Below, one piece after another: positions 1 to 12,199 of a stretch of DNA of 64,000 nt. The stretch is from the NCBI GenBank assembly GCA_012931725.1, contig CM022946.1, positions 140,875,052 through 140,939,051 on the forward strand, in the 5' to 3' direction. The notes under the pieces are model-generated. The model searched no databases, was not told where the DNA came from, and saw only the letters and a list, made by a program, of their open reading frames with translations. Source of the DNA: Litsea cubeba (Eukaryota > Streptophyta > Magnoliopsida > Laurales > Lauraceae). The position numbers were made by a program, and so were the translations under genes. Position 1 is the first letter of the stretch. Each line of letters starts with the position of its first letter.

Positions 1-1
1 A

Positions 2-1833
2 TTTGGCATGGATTGGCTTGCGAAGTACAGAGCCTGTTTGGACTGTTTCCGCAAAATCATTACTTTTAAAGTAGATGAAGCCAATACCAGTGTTCTATTT
101 GAAGGAACGCGGAAGAAGTTTGATACAAGGCTTATATCTGCGTTAAAGGCCGAACGAATGATGCGAAGTGGTTGTGAAGGCTACATCGCATTTATTACGG
201 AAAAGAAGCCAAAGAAGGAATTAAAGAGTATTCCTGTTGTCTGTGAATTTCCAGACGTATTCCCAAAAGAAGTGCTAGGACTGCCTCCAGCAAGGGAAGT
301 AGACTTTATGATCGAGCTTGTGCCGGGTACTGCACCTATTTCTCGGGCACCTTATAGAATGGCACCATCTGAACTGCATGAATTGAAGAAACAAATACAG
401 GATTTGGTTGACAAGGGTTTTATCAGACTGAGTGTCTCGCCTTGGGGAGCACCTGTATTATTTGTCAAGAAGAAGGATGGCACTATGCGCATGTGTATCG
501 ATTATAGGCAATTGAATCAAGTGACGATTAAGAATAAATATCCATTGCCTAGAATCGATGAGTTATTTGATCAACTCCAAGGTGCAGCCTATTTTTCGAA
601 GATCGATCTCCGATCTGGATATCATCAGATCCGTGTTAGAGATCAAGATGTGCAAAAGACTACATTCAGGACCTGATATGGACATTATGAGTTCCTTGTC
701 ATGCCATTTGGATTAACAAATGCACTTGCGGTGTTTATGGCTCTGATGAATAGAATTTTTGTTGCTTATTTAGACCAGTTTGTTGTTATCTTCATTGATA
801 ACATCCTGGTATATTCAAAGTCAGAGCAAGAACATTCACATCATTTGAGAACAGCGTTGCAACTGTTGAGAGACAATCAGTTGTTTGCAAAATTAGAGAA
901 ATGTGATTTCTGGTTACAGCAAGTGGCATTTCTGGGTCATATCATTACTAGAGATGGATTAGCTGTTGATCCTGCTAAGATAGAAGCTATTACTAATTGG
1001 CAGAATCCAAAGACTGTACCAGAAGTTCGGAGTTTCTTGGGGTTAGCTGGATATTATAGAAGATTTGTCAAAGACTTTTCCAAGATTGCAGCCCCGTTAA
1101 CCAAACCGACTCGAAAGAATGTTCCATTTATATGGAATGAGGAATGTGAGTCTAGTTTTCAAAGTTTGAAATAGAGATTGATATCAGCCCCAATCTTAAC
1201 ATTGCCCGAAGGAAGAGGAGGATTTGTTGTTTATTTTGATGCCTCTGGTGTAGGATTGGGATGTGTACTGATGCAGAACGGCAAAGTGATTGCTTATGGA
1301 TCACGTCAGTTAAAAGAACATGAAAAGAATTATGCTACTCATGATTTGGAACTCGCAGCGGTTGTCTTTGCTTTGAAACAATGGAGGCATTATCTCTATG
1401 GAAAAACTTTTGAAGTTCATTGTGATCACAGAAGCCTTCAATACTTGTTTACACAGAAGGATATTAATTTGAGGCAACGCTTTGGCTACAGTTAATTAAA
1501 GATTATGATTTTCCATTCACGTATGTACCAGGGAAATGTAATGTAGCAGCTGATGCTTTGAGTCGGAAATCAGCTACCTTGGCAGCCATGGTGGGTGAAT
1601 GGATGTTACTTGAAGAATTCAGAGATCTGGATGTAGAAATGGAGATATTAGATGACCGAAAACTGATTGCACAGATGTCTGTCTTTGAACCTATGTTGAT
1701 TACGGAAATTAAAAATAGACAGTTTGATGATCCTGAATTCATTCGAATAAGAGATAATATTGCAGCTAGACCAAATTTTGTGCTGGTTGATGGCACTCTT
1801 TATTTTAACAATAGATTATGTGTACCAGCATAA
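2..1833 (+). pseudogene. Ty3/gypsy protease end, reverse transcriptase and RNase H (broken)
   Basis: The frame starts inside the protease C-terminus (FGMDWLAKY at 2-28, a form of the family's LGMDWL motif), followed by the RT palm: the VKKKDGTMRMCIDYRQLN block near 472-528, FSKIDLRSGYHQIRV near 595-636, and MPFGLTNA at 701. The catalytic loop at 791-802 reads FIDN where the family has FIDD, so a metal-binding Asp is lost (codon aac at 800). RNase H follows at about 1178-1560 (FDASGVGLG, DLELAAVVFAL, DHRSLQYLF). Breaks are TGA at 674-676, TAG at 1172-1174, a frameshift near 1480-1490 and TAA at 1831-1833. The first two and the last stops are single C-to-T changes from likely sense codons (inference). 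Confidence 0.92.
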
Positions 1834-3118
1834 GAAGATCTGAAGCAAGCAGTGATGTTTGAAGCACATCACACCCGATATTCTATGCATCCAGGAAGTA
1901 CCAAAATGTACAGGAATCTCAAGGACGGGTTTTGGTGGCATAATATGAAACGAGAAATAGCCGGATATGCGGCTTCATGTTTGACCTGTCAGCGTGTAAA
2001 GTTTGAGCACAAAAAGCCTCCAGGATTACTTCATCCTTTACATATTCCTAGATGGAAGTGGGAACACTTGACTATGGACTTTGTATATGGTTTACCAATG
2101 ACCAGAAGACATCATGACACCGTCTGGGTGATTGTGGATCGTCTTACGAAGTCTGCACATTTCCTTCCATTTAAAAAGGATATGGGATTTAATGAAATGT
2201 CAAAGTTGTTTGTCAAAGAAATAACCAGACTGCATGGAACACCAGTTTCGATTGTATCAGATCGAGACAGTCGGTTTGTTTCTACATTTTGGCAATCATT
2301 TCAGAATTCCATGGGCATTAAATTGCGGTTTAGCACTGCATATCATCCTCAAACTGATGGACAATCTGAACGAACAATTCAAACGTTAGAGGATTTGCTT
2401 CGTGCCAGTGTTATGGACTTTGGAAGTGATTGGGATGAACATTTGGCGTTGTGCGAATTTGCGTACAACAACAGTTATCATTCCAGTATTGATATGGCAC
2501 CGTTTGAAGCTTTATATGGCAGAAGATGTAGGACTACAATTAGCTGGGAAGAAGTTGGTACTAGAAGTTTTCATGGTCCTACAGTGATTGCAGAGATAGC
2601 TAAAAAAGTACAGAAAGTACAAGAGAGATTGAGGGTAGCCCGGTCAAGACAGAAAAGCTACGCTGACAATCGTCGGCTTGATCTTGAATTTGCTATTGAT
2701 GATTGGGTATTCTTGAAAGCTTCACCTATGAAATGGACAATCCGATTTGGTCAGAAAGGAAAACTTTCACCTAGATTTATCGGACCCTTCCAGATTAAAA
2801 GCAGAATTGGAAATGTGGCTTACCGTCTAGATCTTTCGGCAGCACTTTCTGGTATTCATAATGTATTTCATGTATCGATGCTTCGAAAATATGTGGCGGA
2901 TCCTTCACAAATCATAAATTATGATGATATTCAAGTTCAACTGGATACCACATATGTTGAGAAGCCAGTTGAGATTATTGATACCAAAGAATAAGTTCTT
3001 CGTACAAGAACAATTAAATGGGTCAAGGTTCGTTGGGCACATCATAAAGCTAGTGAAGCTGCATGGGAATTGGAAGAGCAAATGGCTCAAAAATATCTGG
3101 AACTCTTCGTTCAGGTGA
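1834..3118 (+). pseudogene. Ty3/gypsy integrase with C-terminal chromodomain remnant
   Basis: Integrase follows the RNase H linker. The zinc-binding region has HHTRYSMHPGSTK and CLTCQRVK (about 1864-1995). The DDE core shows its three acidic positions: LTMDFVYGLP near 2070, SDRDSRFV near 2260 and DGQSERTIQ near 2356. The GPF/Y-type tail is GKLSPRFIGPFQIKSRIGNVAYRLDL (about 2758-2838). A stop at 2992-2994 separates it from KWVKVRWAHHKASEAAWELEE (about 3018-3080), which matches the shape of a Tekay chromodomain with its tryptophan pair. Apart from that stop the integrase frame 1852-2994 is open for 380 codons, so it decayed less than the RT. Confidence 0.9.
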
Positions 3119-3208
3119 GTTTATGTTTATCTTTTTATTTACTCCGTATCTTGATTTTAAATGATTTTTCATTCAGAGGACCGAATGATTCTAAAAGTTT
3201 AAGGGAAT

Positions 3209-5606
3209 GTTACACATCTTCCCAAGTTAATTTTGATTAACTCTAATTAATCGAGATTAATGTGGATTAAGCATGATTAATCGATTTAAATGTGATTAAT
3301 GATCAAAGTAAGTTGAATTAGTTTTGGAAGAATGAATAAAGCCTAAAAAATGATTTGGAAGGCATTAAGTTAATTAAGTTGAGTTTTAGACTCAAAGTAG
3401 TGAAATGAAGGATTTTTCCGTAAATACGGAGTTATACATATTTCGTCAAATGAGGTGAAATTTGATATCATCGTGTGTATCTCGATGAGTACATCAATTT
3501 TGATAATACACATGAAGTCATTTGACTTGAGATGAATCAAGTGAGTTGTGATTTGACTCAAAATGGAAATAAGTAAGATGAGAAGGGTTTAAATGCAAAA
3601 ATGCATTCCGAGGTGTCAAGAGAAACTCATGCAAGTGTTCCAGCACAACACTTATCATGCAGGAAATCAGTTGTAGCTGCTGCATCGTCCCCGTCCAAGT
3701 AGCTACAGGAGAGAAATTTTCATCTTGGTTTTTTTTCTTCCTTCATTGTTCTTTCTTTCTTCTTCTTCGTTGAGCTATTCAAATGGGTTTGAAGCTTTGG
3801 TACCTTGGTTGAAGTAGAAGCTTTGGATCTTTTGTCAAAGAGGAAAATGGGTGCTGTCATTTTCTTCCTCTCTTTGCTTGAGTTCTCTTGAAGCTTGGCA
3901 TTTGGAATTGGAGTTTTCTTGGTAGAGCATCCAAGTTCTATTGAGGGAAATTATCCTCTTAAACCACAAGTGAACAAAAAAGGGGGTTTTTGGATTCAGC
4001 TTCAGTAAAGGCAAGTATAAATTAATAAGTTTATATGCTTCAATGCTACTGCATGTTAGTTCTTTCATTATGACTTTGAATCCTTGTGGTGTTGGATTTG
4101 ATTGGATGGATTGATAATTTGTTTCTATCATTTGAATGAATGATATGATAGGGTGTTGAATTCATTTTGAATGGAATAGAAGTGATATTATGTTTAAATG
4201 ATGTGTAGAGAAGGGAACAGGAGGTTCCAATGGTTTTGTGTTGGTTAGAAATAAGTTTGAGCATAACAGAATTCGTGTCTGAATTCTGTGTTTCTGGGTA
4301 AATTCGGTCAGCCGAACACCATCGGTTAGCCGTAAGCTAACCGAAATTCTGACCGTCAGTGTAAAAATCAGGGAAATTAACGTCTCTGGATTTCTGACTG
4401 AAAACCTAACCAAAACAGGTCGGTCAGCCGAAGTAGGCATTTCGGTTAACCGAAATGTCCATTTTCTGTATTCAGAGAAATGTCTCTGGATTTTGAACCG
4501 AACCACGATCGGTTAGGCGAACACTATCGGTTAACCGAAAGGTAACCGAAATTGGGATTTCAGATGTAATGTCTGATTTTCTAAATGAGAAGCCTCTTGA
4601 GTTAACCGAGGTCATTCGCATTGGTTATACCTCCAATAGGTGTTAATTAAGGGACTTTAATGTACGATTTTTCATAAGAACTGTAATGTCCATCGAGCAT
4701 AACACATGTACATTAAATCACTTAGAATTACACCCATTTGGTTGGTAATCATTTAAATTGTTATTGAAACTATAAAGGTTGAATCGTAACCGTTCATTAT
4801 ATGTAATCAAAATTAATGACATGAATTGCACATGAGTTGGCATTACATAAAGATTTCCACAAGCTCATTGAGCTGATACTGTCTGCAGCAGTTTATTTGA
4901 GGAGTGTTCCAGAACTCCGTGGTGATGTCAGTAGTTCCTGGCCCGGACACTGATAATTCCCACATATTATTCTTCCGTAAGGAAGATGGTAATCTCTCCT
5001 TGTTTAGGGAGATGGTAGTTCTTCCTCTTAAGGAAGATGGTAATTGACTTGATTTGACTGGAAATATTATGTTAGTTGCCAATGCCAATGAATTATAAGA
5101 CCCTTACTGAATTGTTTACTGTCTACTGTTTACTATTAGACAAGTTGTCTCTGTAAGTAGCATGTATGATCATAAACACTGTTTATACTTTGCTGAATTG
5201 TTGAATTCACAAGTGTTATTGATGACATTACAGGCTCAGCTGCCCCTACCACTAGTGCGACCGCACCGGCAGCGGAGGAGACCACTTCGGTTCCTCCGGG
5301 AGGATTAGTGGAATGGAAATGATGACATATTTGTTATTATCTTTTTGTTGTAAATCCTGTAAATGAAAATGGAAACTTTTGTATATGTTTCATACTATGA
5401 TCCTTGCTTTGTTTTACATATGCAAGTGATAATTATGATCATGTTGTAAATAAATTTTGAAATCAATGTATATATTGGTTTATATTCCGCATTATGTGTA
5501 TACTGTTATCCCTTGTGAGTTTTATGTACTTAAAATTCACGGGAGTAAATATGGTTTCGACTCCGGTTAACTCGATTTGATTAAAATTTCGGGTTCGGGT
5601 CGTGAC
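3209..5606 (+). repeat. candidate 3' LTR of the Tekay-like element
   Basis: The interval begins TGTTACACATC just after a purine-rich stretch (gtttaaggga) and ends CGGGTCGTGACA, the TG...CA form expected for an LTR. The 2.4 kb length suits Tekay/Del elements. Its middle (4290-4620) is full of imperfect inverted and direct copies of a GGTTAGCCGA/CGGTTAACCGAAA motif. There is no second copy in the window to prove the boundaries. The promoter, if any, is not obvious. Confidence 0.65.
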
Positions 5607-6900
5607 AGTATTTCACATTAAATATAAGATGACCTCTAAAGTTCATCCCAAAATTATACTTTCACTCTGCTGAGCGAGAAATTTGGAGCTAATATTTGAA
5701 GAAGTTTCTAGCCCAGCAATGAGAAGTGGCATGAGATTGAACATTCTAGCATTCCTATATATCCAAATGGTGTGCCTAGATAATTGGAATCATCAATTGA
5801 TGTCGCCTATATTGTCCAAAACAACTGAAAAATTGCCCTCACTATCCTTTGAGTTGTCACCAAGTGCAATGAGGGGTGTGGGGCTTTACAATGGGTCCCA
5901 TTTACTGAGAGTCCAAACCATTTAAAAAAGTTCCTCTCCTTCAATAGATTGAATAGTCAGATAGAATTCATATCCAAAGATAGAATCATCTTTTTTTTTC
6001 ATTGATAGACATAAATAACAGAGAACATGACTGTTAGGCATGATGTTGTGGTGAATTAGTCCATAGACATCCTTTATTAATATAAAATGTCATTCTGAAC
6101 AACATATGCTTTCTTCCACCCCAGGCTTTCCCCGATTTTGATGTCATCTCATTTCCTCCATGTAAGAATATTATTGACACAAGGATGCTTTTGTGTTTTA
6201 TTAGTTGCTCTCTATCCAACCTCTGCTTTTGTTCACTTTAATTGTTATCTCATTTCCTCCATTTTACTATGTTATGACTAGAGGATGCTTTTTTTTTCTT
6301 TGACAACTCTGTAATTCATCATAAAATGATGCCCTCCTTTCCTACTCTTTAACAATCTGTACCCAAGTGTAACTGTAGTCATTAGTCAGATTATGTAATC
6401 AAATGCCCATCGAGGCTCAAGTGAATCTTTTCTTCTCTTAAAACCTGTATTTCATCAACTTAACATAGAGATGCAACCGATCAATTTCATTTGCCAGTAC
6501 GCTCTGTGAAACCGTACTGATTTAGTTTATTCTGGTTTTTTGTGTTACTTGTATTACTTTGTTAAAAGAAAGCCATACCATCTATATATAGTACGTTTTC
6601 AACTGTTAAAGAAACCAGAAATACCAAGGCATTAAAGGATCTGTTTAGACAATGATAATGTCATCTAAATAACTTTCATGGTTGAGCATGACTTTGCACC
6701 ACAGGATTGGCTTGTAGAGTTCTATTGATCAAGTCCATATAAAGATCACTTTTACATTTCCTTACTCATGAACATGGACACTCAATTGAATGACACAGTG
6801 ATGGCAAAATGTTTTTGTTAGTTTTATGGACTCAATCCAGTAGAAGATATAATAAATTGATTAATTTCTTTACTTATCAATATATATTCATGTTTTCCTT
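5607..6900. other. intergenic, no recognised feature
   Basis: AT-rich DNA with short unconnected open frames only. The open stretch 5683-5925 (80 codons) has no motif I recognise and no splice or codon signal that would support a gene. Confidence 0.5.
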
Positions 6901-7851
6901 TCATGAGATGAATTGTGATTTATTATATATTTGCACATAACCAATACGAATGACATGATGGTTCATGAGATGAACCGGAGTCCACAACTATATTAGATGT
7001 AACACATGTGTATGGATGAGATCCGCATACGGGAGACATGTGTGGCAAATCTGATGCTTAAATATCTTCACAACCAGTGATGAGACTGGACATCTCAAAC
7101 TGACAAGGTTGCAGTACTTTGATCAATATGAGATAGTGTGATTTGTCTCGATCATCAGAATGTAAGATTCTGGATCAGAGTGTTGGTACATTGGATGTAT
7201 TGAAGGACCATGAGAAGCACCTTAAAAACACTGTCTTTACTTTAAGGTTTGCTCTCATAACTCCCTAGCAATAGGCTCTCAATCCTGAGACATTAATGAA
7301 CTCAAGTTTCTATCTATTCATTTGCTTTGAGTCACCAATGAGTGAGGCCAACTGTAGATCAACACCTCGGTGATTTGAGTGCATGGTAGTAGAGCTATGA
7401 GAACATTCAATGGTCAAGATGAAATCTATCTTTAATATCCCCTTCTGCCAATTAATGGATTTATCATTGGTAAGTGCGCACCCATTCCGATTAAGAGTTA
7501 ATTGAAAATGTACCTATGATCATTGTAATTAATTGGGGCCCAAGGATAATAAGATATGGATCTAAGTTTGGAAGACAGGTCTAATTGATCCATGGATATT
7601 GATGGAGGGGCCTACTTGTGGTAATGTGGAAGTTTAGGGTCTTCTATGTAATATTCCTAAGACTGGATTGCATTTATATAGTGGAGTTATTTACAATTAA
7701 CTATGGACCCAGACTACACATGAGATGTGGGGTCGCAGGTCCCAGTTGGAGCTAGCTTTCTAAGGAATCCTTAGTGGTCCCCACGCTAGCCCAATTATTA
7801 GAAAGTATCTAATTCTAGTTGAACTCTAAAAGGAAAGTTACTATTTCTATT

Positions 7852-8067
7852 TGAAGTGAGACTTCTAATAATGGTAATAGTAAGTTACTAATTTTAGTAG
7901 AAGTGAGACTTCTATTTTAATTAGAAAGGAATTAGAAAGTTACTAATCATACTTGAAGTGAGACTTCTAATTATGATATGGTAAGTTACTAATTATTGTG
8001 GAAGTAAGACTTCTATTTTAATTAGTAATAGAAGAGACTTACTAATTGTTAGAGAAGTGAGACTTCT
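7852..8067. repeat. degenerate tandem array of GAAGTGAGACTTC palindromes
   Basis: Copies at about 7852, 7899, 7953, 8000, 8030 (truncated) and 8053 share AGAAGTGAGACTTCT, whose arms AGAAGT and ACTTCT are reverse complements around a GAG loop. The spacers carry AGTTACTAAT-type sequence, giving a unit of roughly 47-54 bp. The array sits just upstream of the LTR TATA box at 8101, the usual place for LTR enhancer repeats. A regulatory role is inference. Confidence 0.75.
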
Positions 8068-8100
8068 ATTTCAATTAGAAAGAAGAGGTAGCTTAAAAGA

Positions 8101-8108
8101 TATAAATA
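8101..8108 (+). promoter_or_regulatory. TATA box of the copia LTR
   Basis: The sequence tataaataga lies about 520 bp before the LTR end and is directly preceded by the palindrome array. This fits the promoter that would start the genomic RNA of the copia element. Confidence 0.6.
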
Positions 8109-8632
8109 GAGATTGGAACCAAGTGTTGGACATCCATGCTCTTCCCATTCTAGGGATTCACGCCCAACAAATTATTGTGCAAGAGTTGCACATGCCATAA
8201 TTCCTCTTCTCCCTCTTATAGTTCTCCTTCTAGTTCCTCCCTAGAGTTCCTAGTAGTTTTCTCTTGGAGATCCCACCATCTGCTTGAGAAAAAGAGAATC
8301 TGATATGGGTCATAGCATGGAAGATCATTGGGTCTTCGAGAAACCTATTTGATTCGCGAAAGAGTTCGTCTTAAAAAAGTAATAACTTCTCCATTAGAGC
8401 ACAACCGAGCTACAAAGGTATAATATACTTCTTTGTATGTTGTAGATCTATTTGTAGCTTATTAGTTGTTGTTTCTATCTTCTAGATAGATTGTTTTACT
8501 GATCATGATGGCTGAGATTGAGGACATGGATCCTGGATTGGGTTTTAGAGCCTTCTGGATAATTGATCCCTACATCAAGTGGGTCAAAAGTTTTTGAAAC
8601 CTATCCTAGAGGCCCACCTTATTTCCAACAAT

Positions 8633-8644
8633 TGGTATCAGAGC
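8633..8644 (+). promoter_or_regulatory. copia primer-binding site (initiator tRNA-Met type)
   Basis: TGGTATCAGAGC, 3 bases after the LTR end TTTCCAACA, is the standard plant Ty1/copia primer site complementary to the 3' end of initiator methionine tRNA. It fixes the element's orientation (+) and the LTR boundary. Confidence 0.85.
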
Positions 8645-10354
8645 CATACCTCATCTCTAATCATATTAGATCAGTAAGCTTGTTCTAATCTAAGCATGAG
8701 ATGTGAAGAGGATAGAGCAAGGGCTATGTCAGGATCAGTTTTGATAGATTTGCTTGTTTAATTAGTAAATCTATGTTTGGATTGTCACATTAGGGTTTAA
8801 TAATTATGGAATGGTGGTAGTAGACCATTGGAAGCCTTCATAAGTGTTTTGGAGGTGTTTTGGTTCGAATATGAAAAACCCAAAAATCAGGCTTCGTCAG
8901 CCCGGTCGACCTGGCCACGTGCTCGGTCGACCAAGCACACAGGGACAGCAGTGCAGGTTTTGCAATCTCTCAGTTTCGGATCCTATTTGGTTTCCTGTTT
9001 TTCCAGCATTATTTGGCAGCCTATTTGTATGTTTTGTATATTTGTATGAGATACTAACATGCAGGTTATCTTGTCCTCTCCATGTGGCCCACAAGTCTGT
9101 TACTTTCTTTTATGGTTGATGATTTATTTTTGGCAAGTTGTAAAGGGCATCATGGTTTCCTTGGTTTCCTGGTTTAGGGCAAGGCATGGTGAAATTCCCT
9201 ATGAGCCTTTTTTATTTCCATTAATAGATTACCATGTAAGTCTCATCGTAGAGACATAGGAATTTATGTAATTTTCTAAATTTGTAAATTCTGGCGATGT
9301 CCGAGACGAAGAAGGAAAGCGATGTTGGACTCCTAATCAAAGAGTTTGAAGATTACCAAAGGTGCTTTGGAGTTTTCCAAAGAGTTTGAGGAATTCCGAT
9401 TTTTTTGGAAAATCTAGAAGTCCAAGAAGTCTATTCCGCTTGGGCCATGTGCAGGAGAGGACTAGTTTCTAATTTTAGCTTTTTCTATTTATGGATGAAT
9501 GCTTTATTTAGAATGTTTCCAAATCCAATCCAAACATAGCAAGTTACTAAAATTGGTCAAATCAAATTATTTTTGGAAAGAGTTCTAATTAGTGTTGATG
9601 ACTCATGAGATGGACACATTGGTAACACTAATTTTAGAAATTGGACTTTCCTTATAACAACTTGACTTGGAACCAATCTTAGATCATATCATGAGATGAT
9701 TTGATGTTCATATTTATATGTGGGCCCTAATACCTTAAAAAGGAAATCCTCAATTCTAAAATATTAAGTGGGAGCGGGGCATTTAAATTGAGAAATCCCC
9801 ATGGTTTTCCACCATAGGTCCATTGTAAGGAAAGTATTAGCCTCGCGCCATCTTTAGAATGGCCGTTCCCCACGGAGGGCTTTTATTTGTCTGGTTACTA
9901 GATATGGATCTCCTTTGGATAGTATTGGTGAGACGTGGTGGGGGTTCACTCCCTAAGGAGGAGCTGCCCATTGCAGTTGTCATGCAATATTAGTTGGTGG
10001 GTCACACTTAACTAAAATAATGATGTAGTATCCCCAAGGATTTGCCTCATGTATTTTAGAAACCAAAGCAAATCTGAAGTCATACATTATTTGGTATGAG
10101 ATACCTAGATAATAATGAATGATGGGGATCATGGATAGTTAGTCTTAATTCCAATTTTGACAAACTTTGATCCGCACCAATCCAAAGACATTTGCACTCC
10201 CCAAGGAGGCATGCCCTAGGGGATTGGGGTTCCGATGTATTCTAAATTTAGTGGTTATGAGGATTCCCACATAAATTGGTATAGTACTAAACCCTAATGT
10301 CATTTATATTCTTTTATTGAATGTATGGTTATGTGCTTTAGTTTATACAGCATG
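8645..10354 (+). other. copia untranslated leader between primer site and gag
   Basis: About 1.7 kb without a credible coding region separates the primer site from the gag start, which is long for copia. Open stretches at 8828-9259 overlap in several frames and lack motifs. Either the leader is genuinely long or a decayed insertion sits here; I cannot see clean insertion boundaries. Confidence 0.5.
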
Positions 10355-11018
10355 AATTCAAATACTTTCAATCCACTTGTGACCATCCTCAACCAGAATA
10401 AGTTGATGGGATTCAACAATTTAGACTGGAAAAGGAACCTGGATATTATCCTGACAGCTTCAGGATGCAGATATGTCCTTACCATACCCTCCCTTCTTGA
10501 GCCTGAGCTGGAAGCACCACAGGATGTGAAAGACCTTTACACCAAGTGGACCAAAGACAATGAGATGGCCAGATGTTTTATTAAGGCATCAATGTCTAGT
10601 GTTTTGCAAGATAAACATCAATCATATAAGTCAACATATGATATTATATTGAACTTAAAGGAGATGTTTGCAGAACAGGTCAGGCCTGCTAGGCAGGCTG
10701 CTATGAAAGTGCTGATAAAGACTAAGATGGCTGAAGGAACCCTAGTACAAAAAAATTTGTTAAAAATGATGTTGGCATTGAATGAGTTAGATGTACTGGG
10801 GCCTACGATTGACACTGAATCGCAGATCGACATGATCATTCAATCACTACCGGACTCATTCAAACATTTCGAGATCAATTATAATAAATTAGAAATGACC
10901 ATAGCTGAGCTATCTCGCCAGCTGGTAGTGTTTGAGGAAATCATGAAGAAAAGACCAACTGCCCTCATGACAGAAAAGTCATTTGCCAGGTCAAAGCCGA
11001 AAGTGTTTCCACTGTGGT
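10355..11018 (+). pseudogene. Ty1/copia gag (UBN2/retrotran_gag_2 type)
   Basis: The capsid-like protein begins MNSNTFNPL at 10355. It has the family opening (a start near FNPLVTILNQNKLMGFNNLDWKR, then ALNELDVLG and IQSLPDSFKHFEINYN) and runs about 220 codons. It then ends in a stop, while the expected zinc knuckle CFHCGKKGHWKRNC continues in another frame from about 11000, so a frameshift lies between capsid and nucleocapsid. The start is chosen at 10355 because the family N-terminus begins there rather than at the upstream in-frame ATG at 10325. Confidence 0.88.
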
Positions 11019-11596
11019 AAGAAAGGACATTGGAAAAGGAATTGTTCAGATTTTCTGTCAATGGAAAGGACCTCAAGTATGATTGAGTCACTTGTTTCTG
11101 AAGTTAGTTTTGCAACTAGTACTTCAGAATCCTGGTATGTTGACTCTGGTGCAACTAATTACATATGTGATACGTTGCAGGAGTTACAGGTAACCAGGAG
11201 GATTAGTGGCGAAGAAATCATTGTTAACCAGGGATCGGAAGCCAAGGCAGAAGCAGTGTCAGTGGGAGTAATAACTTAGTTATTTTCAGATATTAAGTTG
11301 ATTTTGTCAGATACATTATATGTACCGTTTTAAGACGGAATTTTAATTTCTAGTATGATGAATAAGAGTTATTCTATTACTTTTGGTAATAAAATTGTCT
11401 TAAAGAGGAACGATACTCTCATATAGTCTGACACGGTAATCAACGGCCTTTATTTGTTTAACTCCTACAATGTATGAGATACATGACACTGATATTAATA
11501 ATAGACCATCATTAAAGAGATAGTCACCTTCATCTAATCCAACAAACGTTTGGCACCTAAGAGGCTAGGTCATATAAACCTAAACAGGATTGACAG
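11001..11596 (+). pseudogene. Ty1/copia zinc knuckle, protease and GAG-pre-integrase (left part)
   Basis: CFHCGKKGHWKRNC (about 11004-11045) is a complete CX2CX4HX4C knuckle. SWYVDSGATNYIC (about 11129-11167) is the copia protease active site with DSGA in place of the usual DSGAT(S)H context. After a stop at 11277, LSDTLYVPF and the KRLGHINLNRID block (about 11540-11592) follow in changing frames. The GAG-pre-integrase block is cut at 11596 by the Tat insertion and continues at 24080. Confidence 0.88.
11592..11596. repeat. target-site duplication GACAG, left copy
   Basis: GACAG precedes the left LTR and recurs at 24075-24079 after the right LTR. A 5-bp duplication is typical of Ty3/gypsy integrase. 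Joining the two flanks restores the order of the copia GAG-pre-integrase block. Confidence 0.95.
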
Positions 11597-11861
11597 TGTA
11601 GGTGCAGAAAATTATGACCCACAATAAGAGGGTGCCTTACAGGACTTATCCGGGAAGATGATGGTGTCTGGAATGTCTGGATGCCGTCCGAAAGCCTGAA
11701 AGAGAGTAGCAAACGGTCAGAGGACCCTGGCCTGAGCGGCGCAAGGCTCTCCGATGCCAAAGTCAGTGTGGGAACTGGAACAATGGAAGGAGAGGGAGAA
11801 GAGAGACAGAGTAAGGGCTCTGTGAATGAGAATATGCGTACCTTGCATGGTGCATGAAGTT

Positions 11862-11871
11862 CTATTTATAG
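11862..11871 (-). promoter_or_regulatory. TATA box in left LTR (minus strand)
   Basis: CTATAAATAG read on the minus strand. The same box in the right LTR (23384-23393) would drive the genomic RNA; here, in the element's 3' LTR, it could only read into flanking copia DNA. Confidence 0.65.
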
Positions 11872-12180
11872 AGGTTTGGATCGTATCTTTCAGAGGATAT
11901 TTTGGTGTGGGTCCATGATTTGACTGAGAAGTCATGATCAGCCCACAAAGTAATAAATGCAGTCTAATCCGGCCCACTCAGCATTTAATGCTAGTCGGGT
12001 CAGCCCACATTGCATTAAATGCGTGTCTTGTTGGGCCAGATTGTGTTGGGCGCCTTTGGCGGTTGGAGTACCAGCGGATCTGCCCTCGGGCCTTGCCCTG
12101 ATGTGGCCTCAGCCGCTGGATGCTGCCATGTCAGCGATCTGATGAAGATAGCGGGCGGCTGGATTGTGACCCTATCCCTC

Positions 12181-12199
12181 CACGTGTCTGATGACGTGG
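12181..12199. promoter_or_regulatory. paired ACGT-core (G-box-like) motifs in LTR
   Basis: CACGTG followed 7 bases later by TGACGTGG forms two ACGT cores, the type bound by plant bZIP/bHLH factors. The same pair occurs in the right LTR near 23724-23743. Function is inferred from motif form alone. Confidence 0.4.

Larger units (their letters stand above)
1..5606 (+). mobile_element. Ty3/gypsy chromovirus (Tekay/Del-like), 5'-truncated by window edge
   Basis: The 3' part of an LTR retrotransposon: the end of protease, then reverse transcriptase, RNase H, integrase and a chromodomain remnant, a purine-rich stretch near 3191-3207, and a candidate 3' LTR from 3209 (TGTTACAC) to 5606 (GTGACA). The order protease-RT-RH-integrase marks Ty3/gypsy, and the chromodomain-like tail after integrase marks a chromovirus. 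The coding region has several stops and at least one frameshift, so this copy cannot produce its own proteins. Its 5' LTR lies outside the window, so LTR divergence and the target duplication cannot be read. Confidence 0.9.
6900..8629 (+). repeat. 5' LTR region of a Ty1/copia element (left edge not determined)
   Basis: The right edge is fixed by the primer site that follows: the sequence ends TTTCCAACA at 8629 and is followed by a spacer and TGGTATCAGAGC. A TATA box (tataaata, 8101-8108) is followed by a transcribed-looking region. Upstream at 7852-8067 lies a run of about six spaced palindromes of the form GAAGTGAGACTTC. The 5' TG edge could not be located, because the partner LTR is not present (the element is truncated on its 3' side), so 6900 is only a guess. 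Confidence 0.55.

Noticed and set aside
8828..9259. Overlapping open stretches on both strands as a small gene
   Set aside because: No motif, several frames equally open, and position inside the copia leader.
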